From positions 12,463,766-12,527,765 of the forward strand of contig JABBOT010000011.1 in assembly GCA_016165875.1 (NCBI GenBank): a stretch of 64,000 nt of DNA, in the 5' to 3' direction. A model generated the notes under the pieces. It saw only the letters and a program-made list of their open reading frames with translations. It did not search any database and was not told the DNA's origin. This document shows positions 44,493 through 57,695 of the stretch, piece by piece. The position numbers were made by a program, and so were the translations under genes. The DNA is from Acanthopleura granulata (taxonomy: Eukaryota; Mollusca; Polyplacophora; Chitonida; Chitonidae). Each line of letters starts with the position of its first letter. Within the stretch, counting starts at the first letter, position 1.

Positions 44493-47439
44493 ACTATTAC
44501 AATAGCCTTATCTAATCAAAAATATATATGTCTATTTCAAAATGTATGCTTCCTCATTTCTGATTATTACCAATGAACTGTCTGTTCTCCAAATGCAAAG
44601 AAAAGTATTAGGTCTCTCATTGTGAAGATTTATAAAAATCTGACATTGAACTGACTCATAATTCGCTATTCTTAAATGTAAAACTGAGAATTCCACCCAA
44701 GGTTACTGCTATCTGATCCACTTTGAAAAAACTAACTCGCGAACCTTGCGATTCCTTTATATTTTATACCGAAGGCTGTGCCTGTCAAATTGGGTCATAT
44801 CGGGCTGTTGTGGCCTTCGCTTTACCTTGACAAAAGGCCTACGTAGAGCAAACTTACAAGTTTTTACCTCTACATAGGAATACTAGCGATGAGCGCACCC
44901 AAAACCTTGAGAGGCAGCAAATAGCCGGCGCTCTGAGGAAACAAGTCACTCTGTGTCAGAACAAGTAATTATAACTGACAACATTGGGTCTGTGCTAAAC
45001 GCAGTCCTCTTAAGAATCGATATGGATTCACCTTGGGCCAGCAGCTATTATATAGCCTAAATAAATGTAATAGCATCAGGTCAATCGATAGAGACCTATT
45101 ATAGAAATTCTAGTATTTTTTGTTTGTTTTTTTTTTACACCGAGAGATGGTTTTTGAAAAGTACCTACGTTTCATTGGCCCTTTTGCGATATCATTCGGT
45201 TGTGAGCCGTTGGGATATTGTCGATGGTGGAATAACATTTAGTGGTTTACAAGTGGTATGCGCACGAGTGTCTGATTTGACACTTAGATTTTGTATCTAG
45301 TATAGAGATCTCTGCATTCGTGTAAAGGACTTATATGAATCCATGTGCCTTGGATATAAACGACATAGTGGGACGATATTCTGCTGGGAAAATGGAAGTT
45401 TTAACACCAAAAGTAATATTTTATAGCATTTATTTGCATCGAAAAGTTCCGCTTCAGGGCGAAATTTTAGGTCCCTAGCAGTAATTCATTTTGGTAGTTT
45501 CCGTTGGCAGTATTTTATGCAGCCGGCCACTTTGGCCACGTTATCAGAGTCACGTGTTCGATGGCCTACATACAGCATTACATTATATCTTGTATTGTGT
45601 TATTTATTGAGAGCGTTTGCGTGAAATACTCTGCCCAGGAGACTTGCACTTATCTAACCACAAATTGCGCTTAGAGACTACTGGACGGCGGTCAGGGTTA
45701 TGGTTGCGGGTGTTTGATGGGTGGAGAGCGAATTATAGCATTGAATTGCAGATCGTATCATTCCACGTACTACATTATTGTGAAATAGACACAGTTATTT
45801 CATGTCACCGTCGTTTTGTATGACTTCAAATTTAGTGCGTCAAAACGGTACAGCACTAACATAAAATCACGCACAAGTCCGAAGTATACAAGTTTCCTTG
45901 CCCTTAAGAAAGCAACATGCAGTTAACCATTCACATTCTTATACTACTTTTATGTGCTATAATAAATGGCTAGCAAAGCAGTACTATAAATGAATGGTCA
46001 ACGTGAGTAATCTGCGCGTTATGCGGGTGAAACCAGTTCATCGCTGGGGGTGGGGAGGGAGTCTGGTGTGATAGATGGGACTTTCCATGGGATGTAGGAT
46101 GCCAGCGTGCGCAGCCTTCTGGCATAAAGACACTAATTCGATTTTGTATGCCAGATTCTGGAGCACAGAAAGCTGTGGGGACGTGTAGGGATTGGCTGTA
46201 CCTCTGAGGTGTGTTGAAGTACTGCCAGGTAGTTTTGTAGGTATAAACCATGACAAATAATGGTTGAAAAAAGTCCATTACTGGTGGGTACAATTAAACA
46301 GAGAAAAATATTATCCAAAAAATCCATCATCCAATCAGTGCCTCCTGCACCCTGTTTCTGTGGCGACAGCTCGTGCATTTAGGTGAGCTGATTTATTTTG
46401 AGAAAATGGTGGTCAACCCCTGATGATATTTGGATATGTTGTAGGCCAGGCGTCTAGTTATTTGACAGAGTATTCAGTTTTAGGTGGTTGTTCTTTGTGA
46501 AATTACTACATAAACAGTAAGGCTATTTTTAGTGGTTTTATACCTACATACTGACAAGATAAAACTCATCTAAAGGCATTCACTAATGAGACGGAGTTAT
46601 ATGATTTGTTACGTGTGAATGAGAAGGGGGGGGGCAATATACAAAAGAGCCTTGAATGGGTTTTAGGGGCTTAATGGGCTTTAGGGGCTTAATGGTAAAC
46701 CCCTGATGTGAATAATATCTCAGGTGGCTCGTGCTCGTGAGATTTCCTGCAAAACATTGTCTTTTCTCACAAGATTAGATTAAATCATTGAGGTGTTTAA
46801 ATATTGTGGAGTTTTTGTATACCTCCACGGTGTGACAAAAAGGCATACGTAGAGCGAATTCTGTTAAACGGACCATCTAGTGATTCCACTAATATGAAAA
46901 TATTTTGTGTTAAGATCAGTTTCTGGGAAAAGGGTAGGTATATAACAATCCGTTATTTTAACGGAAAACATTCCCGTCTGAAGGAATAATCCAGACGGTC
47001 GCAGATTGAAAGACAAGACAACAAATGATATGATCGACCTACGTTAATTATTATGAATTATTATTGTAATTGTTAATGAAGTATTATTATTAGTTAGTTA
47101 TTTCGGGGGAGGGTACGTGGAAACAGACCTAAACTACTAGAGCCATTTCCCGCTGGCATGGGTGGTAACTCTGTCAACTTTTCATCTGGAGTTCGTCCGA
47201 CATTATGGTTATACGCCTTGTTACAGAGAAACCGAAAACACGATGTCTTGTCACTCAGCGCTTTGCATTTTCTTGGTTATGTCACATCATAAAAATGGAA
47301 CACTATGCTTTCAAAACTTTATCTGGGATATTTTAACGATGTACATATACATTTAGTCATGGAGGTAAAATAGATTTACTTGCGTGATTTAATCAAGTGT
47401 TGTATACCCCCCTCCCCCCGCCACTGTTTCACTGGAACG

Positions 47440-47575
47440 AATTGCCTCCGTGGTTTCAATACATGTACTGATGCGATACAGTTATTTCATTAAAAAGAAA
47501 CACTGTCACGAATTCAGTGAAATGAAATAATTGATGTCAGGGTGCGATTCAAATGCTATAAGCGTCTATGGCCCC
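47440..47575 (+). repeat. Dispersed ~130-bp repeat, copy 1
   Basis: Shares CACTGTTTCA, GGAACGAA, CACTGTCACGA, ATGTCAGGGTGCGATTCAAA and TGCTATAAGCGTCTA with a copy at 50.62-50.77 kb. Confidence 0.7.
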
Positions 47576-47599
47576 AATAACTATATATTACTATGATGC

Positions 47600-47745
47600 A
47601 GCTATGTCTCATGCTGGCTTCCTCTCCGGCAGTGAGTGGGAAGGTCTGCCAGCAACCTGCTGATGGTGGTTGGGTCCCCCGGGGCTCTGCCGCAGTCGTA
47701 TAAGTGAAATATTTTTGAATACGGCGTAAAACACCAAACAATAAA
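47600..47745 (+). repeat. SINE family I, truncated
   Basis: Plus-strand core and tail: CATGCTGGCTTCCTCTCCGG, GGGAAGGTCTGCCAGCAACC, ATACGGCGTAAAACACCAAA. Confidence 0.85.
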
Positions 47746-49210
47746 TCAAATCAAGTGTTGTATTTTCTTTTAAGCTTCGTACACAAGTTACATGTACATT
47801 GTGTTTAAGACCCATTTGTGCCATGCAAACTAATCTACGACCAGATTTGATCCTTAACCCTGAGAGTTCCCGGTTTTAAGGCACACCTTCAGACTTGCCG
47901 GGACTGTGAAATTTGCGGCCAGTGTGGTCGCGTGTTCAAATCCAGGTCTCGCTACACCGGCAGCGGCTTTAAATCAACTGATTTGTCAGTTGCAATATTA
48001 TAATTTTGAGGAAGTGGGGGGATCACCGGTAAAACCAGTGTTTTTTCACCTAAACTTTTCAATGTAAAGTAACCACCATAATGGCCGTAATATAATATGT
48101 GAACTCCACACAGATCACGTGTTTTTCCTATTTACGGGTGTTTACCACTAAAGCGACTGGAGTGGAGTTAAAGTGGTAAAAACATGGACTTCTGTAAAAC
48201 TCCACCAGTAGTGACCAGTCAGTATGTCCAGTAGCGGAGAAGAAGGCGAACTGAGGTAAAACGGGGTCCTTTAATGACGTCCTACACTGCACGTGCCTGG
48301 GCACACAGAGGTTACAACGGGGATTACACAGGCAGAGCTGGGGGAGTTGAGGAGGAGTGCAGACTCGATATTCCATTCGTGTTACCATATATAGGCGACG
48401 CCAAATTTCAACATCACTGTACGGTTTGTCGACTGAAAAAAGACCTTCCATTTACTTTAAGAATCATTACAATGCAGTTTCCGAAATTCCATATACAGAT
48501 ATACGTCACAATCTCTCAACCATGTTAGTGAAATCTGAACGAAACTGATGTCCGGGGATTAGAAAAAGAAATCTCCACCATTAACAGACACGCCTAGGGG
48601 CCTACATATGTTACATCCGGTGTGTCCAAGAAAATTACATTAAACCCATTACATATGCCCCAGAGGAAGTAAATACGTCAAGAAACCCTGTAACCGAGCA
48701 ATGATTGTAATGAGCTTGTACAGGTGGATTCAGACTCGGAAAGCTTTTGCGATCAGTTGGGTGTTACTGTTGTTGGCTGCAGACATGCGCCGGCCCATCT
48801 ATGACTTCCGTTCTCTTTTCTCTCCTAATTTCGATCTGCTTCATACCTAATGCCGGATTACGCTGCTAGATTTCTACGTTATCAAACAGCATGGGTTTCA
48901 TTATCGTTTAATAATTTTAGAGACTTCCCGGGCTCCGTATATAGCTGTAGACCTATACAGGAGATAGGGTTGACCTAAACACATTTACACAACCTATACC
49001 TTAAAAGAAAGAGCTTTACTTATGGTTAAATAAAAAGTTCAATGTTCTGGAGGAAATGCTTGTTATTTGAGTATTTAATAGTGAAACATCTGACACCGAG
49101 AAGTCTTTTTAGGCCGCCATTTCAACAGATTGCTTATGTCATCGTGCTTAGCTTTGCAAAGTAGCTCTTCTGTCTTTGAAGATAAATGCAAAAATCATGT
49201 AGATAACGAA

Positions 49211-49346
49211 ATGGAGGGCTTCAGCGGAGACCCCAGCTCTAGTTCTGATGATAGTGAATGTAACTTCGGCTTATAAGGCTACCTTTTTGAATCGCTGAGG
49301 AGTGAGGCTGAGAGCAGTAGTTCGACCGAACACGCATCAAGCTCAA
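49211..49346 (+). pseudogene. Acidic Ser-rich relic resembling the N-terminus of P2X7-C-like proteins
   Basis: From ATG 49211 the frame reads MEGFSGDPSSSSDDSECNFG, meets TAA at 49274, and continues GYLFESLRSEAESSSSTEHA before a good donor (AA|GTGAGT at 49347). A PYLFEP-like tag followed by acidic Ser runs is typical of the N-terminus of invertebrate proteins that share the P2X7 intracellular domain (recalled knowledge, not checked). The stop between the halves suggests decay. The Cys-rich domain that should follow was not found. Confidence 0.3.
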
Positions 49347-49377
49347 GTGAGTGGGAACATGGATTTCTGGCTTTGGC

Positions 49378-49472
49378 AGGAGGAATCTGTGAAAGGACAG
49401 GTTGCGCTCTCTGCCTTCAGGATATCGCAATTCAAACACATTTTGGCAGCCTACAGCCACGCATGTAGGCAT
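49378..49472 (-). pseudogene. THAP-domain N-terminal relic
   Basis: The minus strand starts MPTCVAVGCQN and continues to NLSFHRF, the hallmark start of THAP zinc fingers (C-x4-C, then SFHRFP). After this the frame does not continue with the expected Trp or C-x2-H, and no good donor follows, so only the first third of the domain is visible. It converges on the acidic relic, about 30 bp away. Confidence 0.45.
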
Positions 49473-49874
49473 GATGTGGCCCTATAGTACATCTCAAACT
49501 CTTCCTTATTAGAGTTGGCTTTAACAGAGCTTAAAATCCACGATTATCACGATGTACGAACATATTTAGCTGAAACTGGAATGCACGTTAATTAAATGGT
49601 AGGAGTGAAATCTTAAGCACAGTGACGTCACAATGAATATTCAAGAGGAGGAAAGGAGAGTGTTCATTGGACAAAAGCCTAAAACATGGCGGGACTTTCT
49701 ATGTGCCCCGAATAGGTGGATTTTGTAAAACAAAATGAGGTTGTTTGAAACAGTTTTTCTCTTTTACGAAGCTTTTAAAAAATCTAAAAAATATAGTATT
49801 CCACACAGTTTGTTTAGCTCTTTCATTTAAGGTGTAGGTTCTATAAATGTGTTCTTTTCTTTTAACTGATTTTA

Positions 49875-49950
49875 TTGATTGATTTATTTAGTTATTTGAT
49901 TGGTGTTTCACTCAAGATTATTTCACGTATACGACGGCGGCGAAGGAGTT
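49875..49950 (-). repeat. SINE family I tail fragment
   Basis: GATTTATTTAGTTATTTGAT, TGGTGTTTCACTCAAGATTA and TTCACGTATACGACGGCGGC. Confidence 0.65.
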
Positions 49951-50354
49951 CAGGTTGACCATCGGAATGAGGCCTCTGAAAGATTTTCTGTCTCAACTAT
50001 CTGGTTTTATGTGTTAAATTGCCTCTTAAGTGTGTGGTGCACCACAGTTAAACCGGGTCCGATCAGATCTGTTTGTGTTAACTCGATACCTACAGTATAT
50101 CAGAAACGTCTGCTGGGGATGGCTGAATACAAGCTTATAGTTTTGATCAAAGAAAGTTTGATTGTTTCAATTTGTATTCACAAGTACATATAAAGGCGAG
50201 CTTTAGAAAGCAGCCAGCTTGTTTATAGGTGTGTATGCGTATATATAGGCCTATCTACTTTAGGAAAATCAAAGGTTCTCATTATACCATATCATTATGT
50301 TGTGTCATTACTTTGTCATTTTTTATCGCTATCGCAGCACAATGACCCGAAGCC

Positions 50355-50395
50355 TCCCACCAATGCGGTCGCTGTGAGTTCAAGACTAGCGTCCC
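50355..50395 (+). repeat. SINE family I head fragment
   Basis: CACCAATGCGGTCGCTGTGA plus GTTCAAGA: the B-box part of the tRNA-like head only. Confidence 0.5.
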
Positions 50396-50617
50396 CAGCT
50401 GAAACTCAACACTGTCGGGGTTTCAATAACTGCTTCCACGGGGATACCACTAACTGTACTGAAAAGATATAAATAATTCACTACAAAGAGGTGCTGTTAA
50501 GGTCACAGTCCTGTAAGGACGCAATTATGAGACAAAACGGTTACACCGATAATTGCACAGCTGAGATGCTATTACCGTATTTCACTGGAAAGAAATGGGC
50601 CATAGTCCCAATACTGG

Positions 50618-50775
50618 TAAGATACCACTGTTTCAATGGAACGAAATGCCTCGGTGGTTCCAATACGATACAGGTATTTCGTTAACAAGAAACGCTGTCA
50701 CGATGGCAGTTGCTGAAATGAAATTATCAATGTCAGGGTGCAATTCAAATGCTATAGGCGTCTAGATAAGTGGTA
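50618..50775 (+). repeat. Dispersed ~130-bp repeat, copy 2
   Basis: Second copy of the 47.44 kb repeat (GTCAGGGTGCAATTCAAATG, CTATAGGCGTCTA). Related words (CTATTTCATT, GCTGAAATGAAAT) continue to about 51.02 kb. Confidence 0.65.
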
Positions 50776-53700
50776 GATGTACCAATAACTGTGTAGCTCA
50801 TTGAAGTGTTTTATTATTTCGATGAAATAAAATGCGTCCGTGCTTCCCGCACATGTGCAGGTAAGATAAGAACACGGGCTGGCATAAAATACAGCTATTT
50901 CATTGCCAAAATGTGCTGGTAAGAAAAGGTAAGATAAGAATACATGTGTTGGTATAACGCATTGTCAAGAAATACGGTTACGGATTCAGTAACGAAGATG
51001 CAGGTGCTGAAATGAAATTTCATTTCATTTATTCACAAGTGTATTTATCATATTTTAATTTTACATTTCACCAAGAAAGTCAAGAGTAAAACCCCAAAAC
51101 TTGTTCTATCTGAAATTATAATCAATGGCACGATCTCATTGCAATGACCGTATCATCAGCCCAGACATCCTTCCATATGAAATTTATTACAAGACCTTAT
51201 TAATTCAGAGCCCGGCAATATTTTTTGGTATTCTAAGCCAATTACGTTTATTTTAAGTTCAGCTGTAACGTAACATTGAAAGCTAAACATAGCCTGCAAC
51301 GAAACCTTAACTATATAATTAAAAACGATTGATATCCGGAACGAAACGGTCTGTACTTGCTGTACTCGTCAAGTACTTGACGAAGGTCGGGGGTTTACTT
51401 TGGCCATTCACATCGGTTTCCAACAAACATAAACCTAACCACCGCCATACAAGTGAAAAGTGTTAAATTTATTTTCTTGCTGTTTAACGTTTCAGTTTCG
51501 AAACACGGCAATGAATAGATAAAAGTAAGGCACCCCCATGCTTCGCCAGAAATGTAGGCTACACCTCAGACTATAAATGCCAAACACGGAACTGTAACTG
51601 GAAAAAACAAACAAACAAAAAAACAAAAAAAAAAAAAAACAAACAACACACCTCTAAGACCTTATCTGATCGATAGTTATTAGAGATCAAAAATTTTCTG
51701 TCATGTATAAACAAACTGACATTTCTCTTAAAATCAGCATATACTGATATGCGTACACAGATGGTATGCTTTCGCGCGATGTTGGAATGTAGCATCAGTG
51801 AGCTGGTACAAGAACAGACACATAGTTCTATATACTTACATTTTTGTGATTCCCCCATTTCGACCTTGCCATATAGCCCTATTTCTCTTGCCATCTTCGG
51901 AATGCTAAAGGTCCGCTACCATGCACAGGAGTAAATTGTGAAGAACAGCTGGAAACCTTTGTGAGTGATGGTTAAACCGTCGCCATGGGACCTAATGCAG
52001 ACAGAGGGATTACTACCATCACTTCATCGTCTCTTACCGAATCCGCAGAACTGAGAACTGAATCAAATTATGCGCAGGGTTGCTGTAGAACATACAGCCA
52101 CTGGCATATCTCTGTTACACTTTACCCTGTTACAGATAAAGATATGACGGCCAAATCCTGAGCTCTAATCTAGGACTACCGCGGTAACACACGCTGAAAG
52201 GCGCTTGGCGGCAGAGAGAGAATGAGTGTGAAGCAGCCTGTCTAACCCCTATCATTTCACACGAACAAGCGATAGCCACGGTAACGAATCACAAGCAAGG
52301 AACAGGCACAGTACGCGTTGGCCATATTTCGCTAAATTGACCTTGGTTGTTTTTTTTTTTTGATTTGAGCTTTTTTTTTCAAATTGTTTCTCTAGTCGGT
52401 GTTTTCCTGTTTTTTTTCTTCTTTACATGGAAGGAATCACGGGGCACCGCCATTGGTGTTCATGCTGGATTTACGAAACTATATGAGCTTATAAGCATTT
52501 TCTGTCTATATAGCTGGTATCTAAAAAATCTCGATTCACCATTCGTCTCTAATTATATGTGAAAAGCGGTTTGGCGTAAAACGAATTGAGATTCCTCAAC
52601 ACCTGGGCGGGGAAAGCAGTTTTGCATTTCCTTAAGCCCAATTAACTTTCCCCCGGTCAGTGAGGTCAACAATTCAGTTCAACAATTCAAAACAATTTCA
52701 TGGTGAAATATTCTTAGTTGTGGTCGGATTTAAACACCAATACTACTACTACTACTAATAAAATAAATGTATAACTGAATTGATTGATGGGGATCATTTC
52801 CTGCCCAATGAAGCCACCCCCCCCCCCCCATATACTAGCTGTATAAAATAGTTAACTCCTCTCTGCATTTACGTCGTAGTACTGGTGAAGTCTACCATTG
52901 CTTTACGAGCACAATTAACTATTTAGAGACAGAAACGGTGACGTAAGCTACTATAGAAAAAGATCGTTATTTGGGGGGGTAGGGTGGGGAGGGGTATATA
53001 TGCTCTCCATTGTTTTATGAACAAAAGCATTACATTTTATACGCAAACAAACTTGTCCATACGAGTGTCATGTATGTTCCCCATTGTTTCACGAGAAATA
53101 CAAGTATTACGTTTAATACGTAAACAAACCTGACCTGGAGAAATGTCTGGAGAAGACAACAGCAACCACGCTATGAAGCTTTACTCTTCCGATGGTGTCA
53201 TCCGTTTCCCCACTGCACAAATGGCCTTCCTGACATTTCACACAAAGTTGTCGTTAGGCCAAATTTCTTAACAACATCATTTGTTAATTTCAGCCCTCGC
53301 ATAAACTTGTTTTCGCGTACATGTATAACATTACTTCCAATTAGTTGAATCAAACGTGACCATGGTTGCTTCGATCCAGACACTGGTAGCAGTCAAAGTA
53401 AGCATTTGCGTGGCGTGACTTATGGTTATGTGTTTTGATTGGTGAAATGCGTTTTACTTTGGACTCATATATAATTCATCTGATGCAAATGGTCGGATGC
53501 TAGAGTCCACTATATTGCTGGGATTCAAGTGGTCATCAGCGAAGGTTAGATTGTGCAAAAGGTCACGCGAAGGTCGTCCACTGCTAGTTGTGATCATGCT
53601 CCTCCAAGCACTGAGGCCTTTCGGAGACTCCACAAATTCTATGGAAGATATGGCCAATATACTGTGTACAGCTTTCGGCCCTATATATGCCATGATCGCC

Positions 53701-54204
53701 ATACTTCAGGTGGTATTCCTCAACACTTGTCAATGTGTGCGGTGCAACTTTGTTTTATTTAGTCAGTATATAAATGTGGCAGAAACATAAACATGTATAT
53801 ATTCATAACAAGCACTGAGTCAGAGAGTGAATCATGCAGTCAGGTGAAGGAGTTTGACACGCTACAATTAGGTACCAGACACGGTAAAGCAAAGGATTCA
53901 CACTGCAACAATTGACAAATAAATGATCCGTCAGTCTAGATTTACTCAGTGGTGTAGAATTAATTGATTGCATGCACCTCGGAGAAAACCTTTGCACCGC
54001 AGAGAACATCCCCCCCCCCCCACCGTGGAGAAAACGTTTTTCGCTGTTTTTCAAAGTTTATAGCTGAATTTATCAATTTTGTCGAAAATATTTCTGTAAT
54101 CGAGTTAATTTAATTTTGCATATACTTTAAATTCTTTGCTCTTAATGATAACTTTTTCCCTCACCGCGATCAGTTCATTGTAAAGAAAACAATTGGCAAG
54201 TAGA

Positions 54205-54460
54205 TTGATTGATTGATTGATGTTTTACGACGTACTCAAGAATATTTTACTTATACGACGGCGACCAGCAATACGGTGGGAAGAAACCGAGCAGAGCCCG
54301 GCGGAAACCCACGACCATCCGCAGGTTGCTGGCAGATCTTCCCACATACGGCCGGAGAGGAAACCAGCATGAGCTGGACTTGAACTCACAGCCACCGCGT
54401 TAGTGGTAGACTTCTAGGTCATTGCGCCGCACTAGCGCGCTAACTGACTGAACCACCCAC
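54205..54460 (-). repeat. SINE family I, full length, with target duplication
   Basis: Complete minus-strand copy flanked by exact 12-bp repeats TTGGCAAGTAGA at 54193-54204 and 54461-54472. The head reads CTAGCGCGCTAACTGACTGA on the plus strand. Confidence 0.95.
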
Positions 54461-54759
54461 TTGGCAAGTAGAATGACCGTTTCCAAATCTATCCACATGC
54501 ACTGTAGCCTGAAGTGATTTAAATAAAAAAACTTTCAAGTCACCCTTTAGAGCCCACTTTAGAAACACTCTAAGTGTTTATTGTCTGAATATTCGTCTTG
54601 TCCATAAAACACATAAGTTAAATGGCGTGAAGAGCGTGACAGTTAATCACATAAAGCGCAACTTCACTGTACCCGCATTAAAATCACATAGGATGATTGT
54701 AATCAAAATACTCAACGAACAGTGTTTGAATTTTTCAAAAATCGCCTACCATTATGTCA

Positions 54760-55900
54760 ATATTACACAGACTTACATACAGGTCCATATGACATAAGCT
54801 TACATACCTGTACATAATACACAGACCTACATACAGATCCATATTACAGAGGTTTACATACTACATATTATACACATATTATATAGACCTACATGTACAT
54901 ACATGCACAGACCGCCTCTGTGGCCTTGTGATTATTGCGTCCGTCTTCAGATCGGGAGATCCGGGACCAATGGTCGGGTCATACCAAAGACTTTAGAAAT
55001 GGTAATTGTTGCTGCCTTGCTGGGCGCTCAGCATTGAGAAGTTAGAGCAAGGAAACAGGACTGGTCGCCCAGTGTCATAATGTGACTGAGTGGTGTGTCA
55101 TGTCGCGTGTCCAGTGGCAGCAGCACTTCGACGGCATGGACTCACTCTGCCACAAGGAGACACTACATATCTACATTCTACGGAGTCCCCGTCGTCATAT
55201 GATTGAAAAATTGTCGATTACGACGTAAAATCCAAGCATACAAACACATCCACATTACTCAGACCTACATACATAGACCTACATACATGTCCATATTACA
55301 GAGACCTACATACATAGACCTACATACATGTCCATATTACAGAGACCTACATACATAGACCTACATACATGTCCATATTACAGAGACCTACATACATAGA
55401 CCTACATACATGTCCATATTACAGAGACCTACATACATAGACCTACATACATGTCCATATTACAGAGACCTACATACATAGACCTACATACATGTCCATA
55501 TTACAGAGACCTACAAACATTCCATATTCCATTCCTACATGCCTACATGTTCATATTACATAGATCTACACACATGTTCATGTTCACATTACACAGACCT
55601 ACATACATGTCCATATGACATAGACCTACATACATGTCCATATGACATAGACCTACATAAATGTCCATATGACATAGACCTACATACATGTCCATATTAC
55701 CTAGACATACATACATGTCCATATTACATAAACCTACATACATATCCATATACATGTCCATATTACATAGACCTACATGCATAATGTCCATACTACATTG
55801 ACTTACACACATGTCTATGTTACATTGACCTACATGCCTACATGTACATATAAAATAGATCTGCATGTTCCCATCACATAAGCCTGAATAAATGAACATA
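54760..55900. repeat. Large ACATAGACCTACATACATGTCC array
   Basis: A degenerate ~20-bp base repeat (TACATAGACCTACATACATG, then TCCATATTACA). Between 55.26 and 55.51 kb a 41-bp two-part unit recurs about six times almost perfectly. The array resumes with ~27-bp spacing to about 55.9 kb. A SINE interrupts it at 54.9-55.25 kb. Long open frames rich in Tyr, Met and His on both strands come from the repeat. Confidence 0.9.
54902..55245 (+). repeat. SINE family II copy 2, nested in the array
   Basis: Shares GGTCATACCAAAGA, GTTAGAGCAAGGAAACAGGA, GACTCACTCTGCCAC and ATTACGACGTAAAATCCAAG with the 26.3 kb copy. The same array repeat lies on both sides, so the SINE inserted into an existing array, or the array expanded around it. 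Confidence 0.8.
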
Positions 55901-56383
55901 GAAAATATAGGAAAATTCTATACATGAACACAGCCTTGTGGATTAAGTTTGGGTTAAACAAGGAGACGTAAATTGTTACCACACTCCAGGTGGACTTTAA
56001 ACAAACACAATGCTCAGGAAAGCTTTACTGTAATGGTCAAACAATAAAACTATTCAACTCCAGTCTCCCTATTTTCTTTGCATGTTTCTTGTTTCTGGCA
56101 TCTTGTAAGGCTATGCCTGTATTATAAATGTTTTTAGCTGAAACAGATTATAGCTGTACACCCCCACAGAAGGGAATATAACTTTTCAGATTGTTTAAAA
56201 CAAAATGGCAGATCCCAAATCAAACAGTAATTAGTTATCCAAGGTGTATAAAATGGTATGTGCAGCTTGTATCATATAATTGCTAAGCATTTAAACAGTT
56301 CTATAATATTTCTGGGCATTGTATTAGCACAAAATGTGCTAATATGTGTAAAATGTGGACAACCTTGTGAGGTGTGCAACAAC

Positions 56384-56395
56384 AACAACAACAAC
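56384..56395. repeat. (AAC)n microsatellite
   Basis: A short run of AAC triplets between GTGTGC and ATGTATTG. Confidence 0.7.
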
Positions 56396-56827
56396 ATGTA
56401 TTGTACAAAGGGAAGTTTTTCCCACCAAACAAGTACATTCAATCTCATGTTGTATATTTTTAAACAGCAGAAACTGTAGGCATAGGTTTCTTACTGAAAG
56501 TATATTAACTTAATAAATGTGGTAAGCGATATAACTACTGACTGTTCATTTGTTTACTTTTCAGTCGATGCCCAAACTTCTAGAATGAACAGATGGTGCA
56601 CAACGTTAAAATACCAACATAAAACGAATGTGATATCTATAATTAAAAGTCACAGAAGGCCTATACAACATATTTAAAAAATGTCAGCGTCGAAGCCGAA
56701 AGACTGTGGTTACTCGAGGCCTGCAATACCAATATGCGGTCTCTTTTAAGAGGAAGAAGCGATAAGCGACAGTAAGAGAGCTACATCTGTGTCCTCTACA
56801 TAGGCTGGTGTGAAAGTAGCAGCTACA

Positions 56828-56905
56828 CCGGCAGTGAGTGGCCGTCAGTGACCGTGAGTGGCCGTCAGTGACCGTGAGTGGCCGTCAACTGCCATCAGTG
56901 GCACA
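56828..56905 (+). repeat. 14/28-bp tandem repeat
   Basis: About four units of GTGAGTGGCCGTCA / GTGACC. Confidence 0.8.
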
Positions 56906-57055
56906 TGGCCTTGGGGAGCTTACGTTATAGAACCCGTGGTCAGGAGGATCGCAGGTACACGGGGTCACGACCTCTCTTTCGGACGAAAAAAAAAAATAAT
57001 AAAAATAATAATAATCAAGGGAAAACGGAAACAATATAATGATATTCAGTTTATT

Positions 57056-57215
57056 TTATATATTTATTTGATTGGTGTTTAACGCCGTACTCAAGAATAT
57101 TGCACTTATACAGCCAACGTCCGGATGGGAGGAAAGCGGGAAGAGCCCAGGAGAAACCCACGATCATCCACAGGTTGCTAGCGGATCTTCCCTACAACCA
57201 GAGGGAAAGTCAGCG
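57056..57215 (-). repeat. SINE family I, truncated
   Basis: TTATTTGATTGGTGTTTAAC, GCCGTACTCAAGAATATTGC and CATCCACAGGTTGCTAGCGG; the head is lost. Confidence 0.85.
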
Positions 57216-57695
57216 TCAGCTCTGTTTGACATATTATTAGGAGATTGCCTTATTGATGTCCAGTGTAAGATCAATATGGGACTGTCACAATGGAATAACT
57301 TGCCTCCCAGCTATCTGTAATATCAAAAATGGCTTTCTTTCTAGTGACATGTTTATCACCCCACACTCTACCTATCGACATCTTGGGTTTTCCAATATAA
57401 TGCAGTTAACGTGCTTTTTTCAAATTCCTGATGTTAAAATCTATAACTTTTCTTTCGAGAGGAGATCGCTCATGATTGCATCTTGTGACCATATTTGGCC
57501 ATTCGGAAATGAGTGGCATGCTATTTAAAGGGCGTAGTCCAATATTTATTGAAGGAGACATTGATTGCTTATGAGATCAACTTTACTTCCAAATATACCA
57601 GATTTTTACTACATCTACTGGCTATTATTCGACATGCCTCTTCTTTTATAATTATGACGCTTTGATGTCGAAAACTTAACAAGCTTATATGCAGC

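Larger units (their letters stand above)
37100..57690. other. Gene-poor stretch between the Rag and glycosyltransferase genes
   Basis: No multi-exon gene recognised. Contents are MITEs, SINE copies, tandem arrays, homopolymer C/G runs (near 47.4, 52.8 and 54.0 kb) and short unsupported open frames. The relics at 49.2-49.5 kb are the only protein-family echoes seen. Confidence 0.45.

Noticed and set aside
53454..53790. Overlapping open frames on both strands
   Set aside because: Neither strand shows convincing splice sites or a recognisable motif; coding status cannot be decided.
55539..55899. Tyr/Met/His-rich repeat peptides on both strands
   Set aside because: Translation of a simple tandem array; no coding signal.
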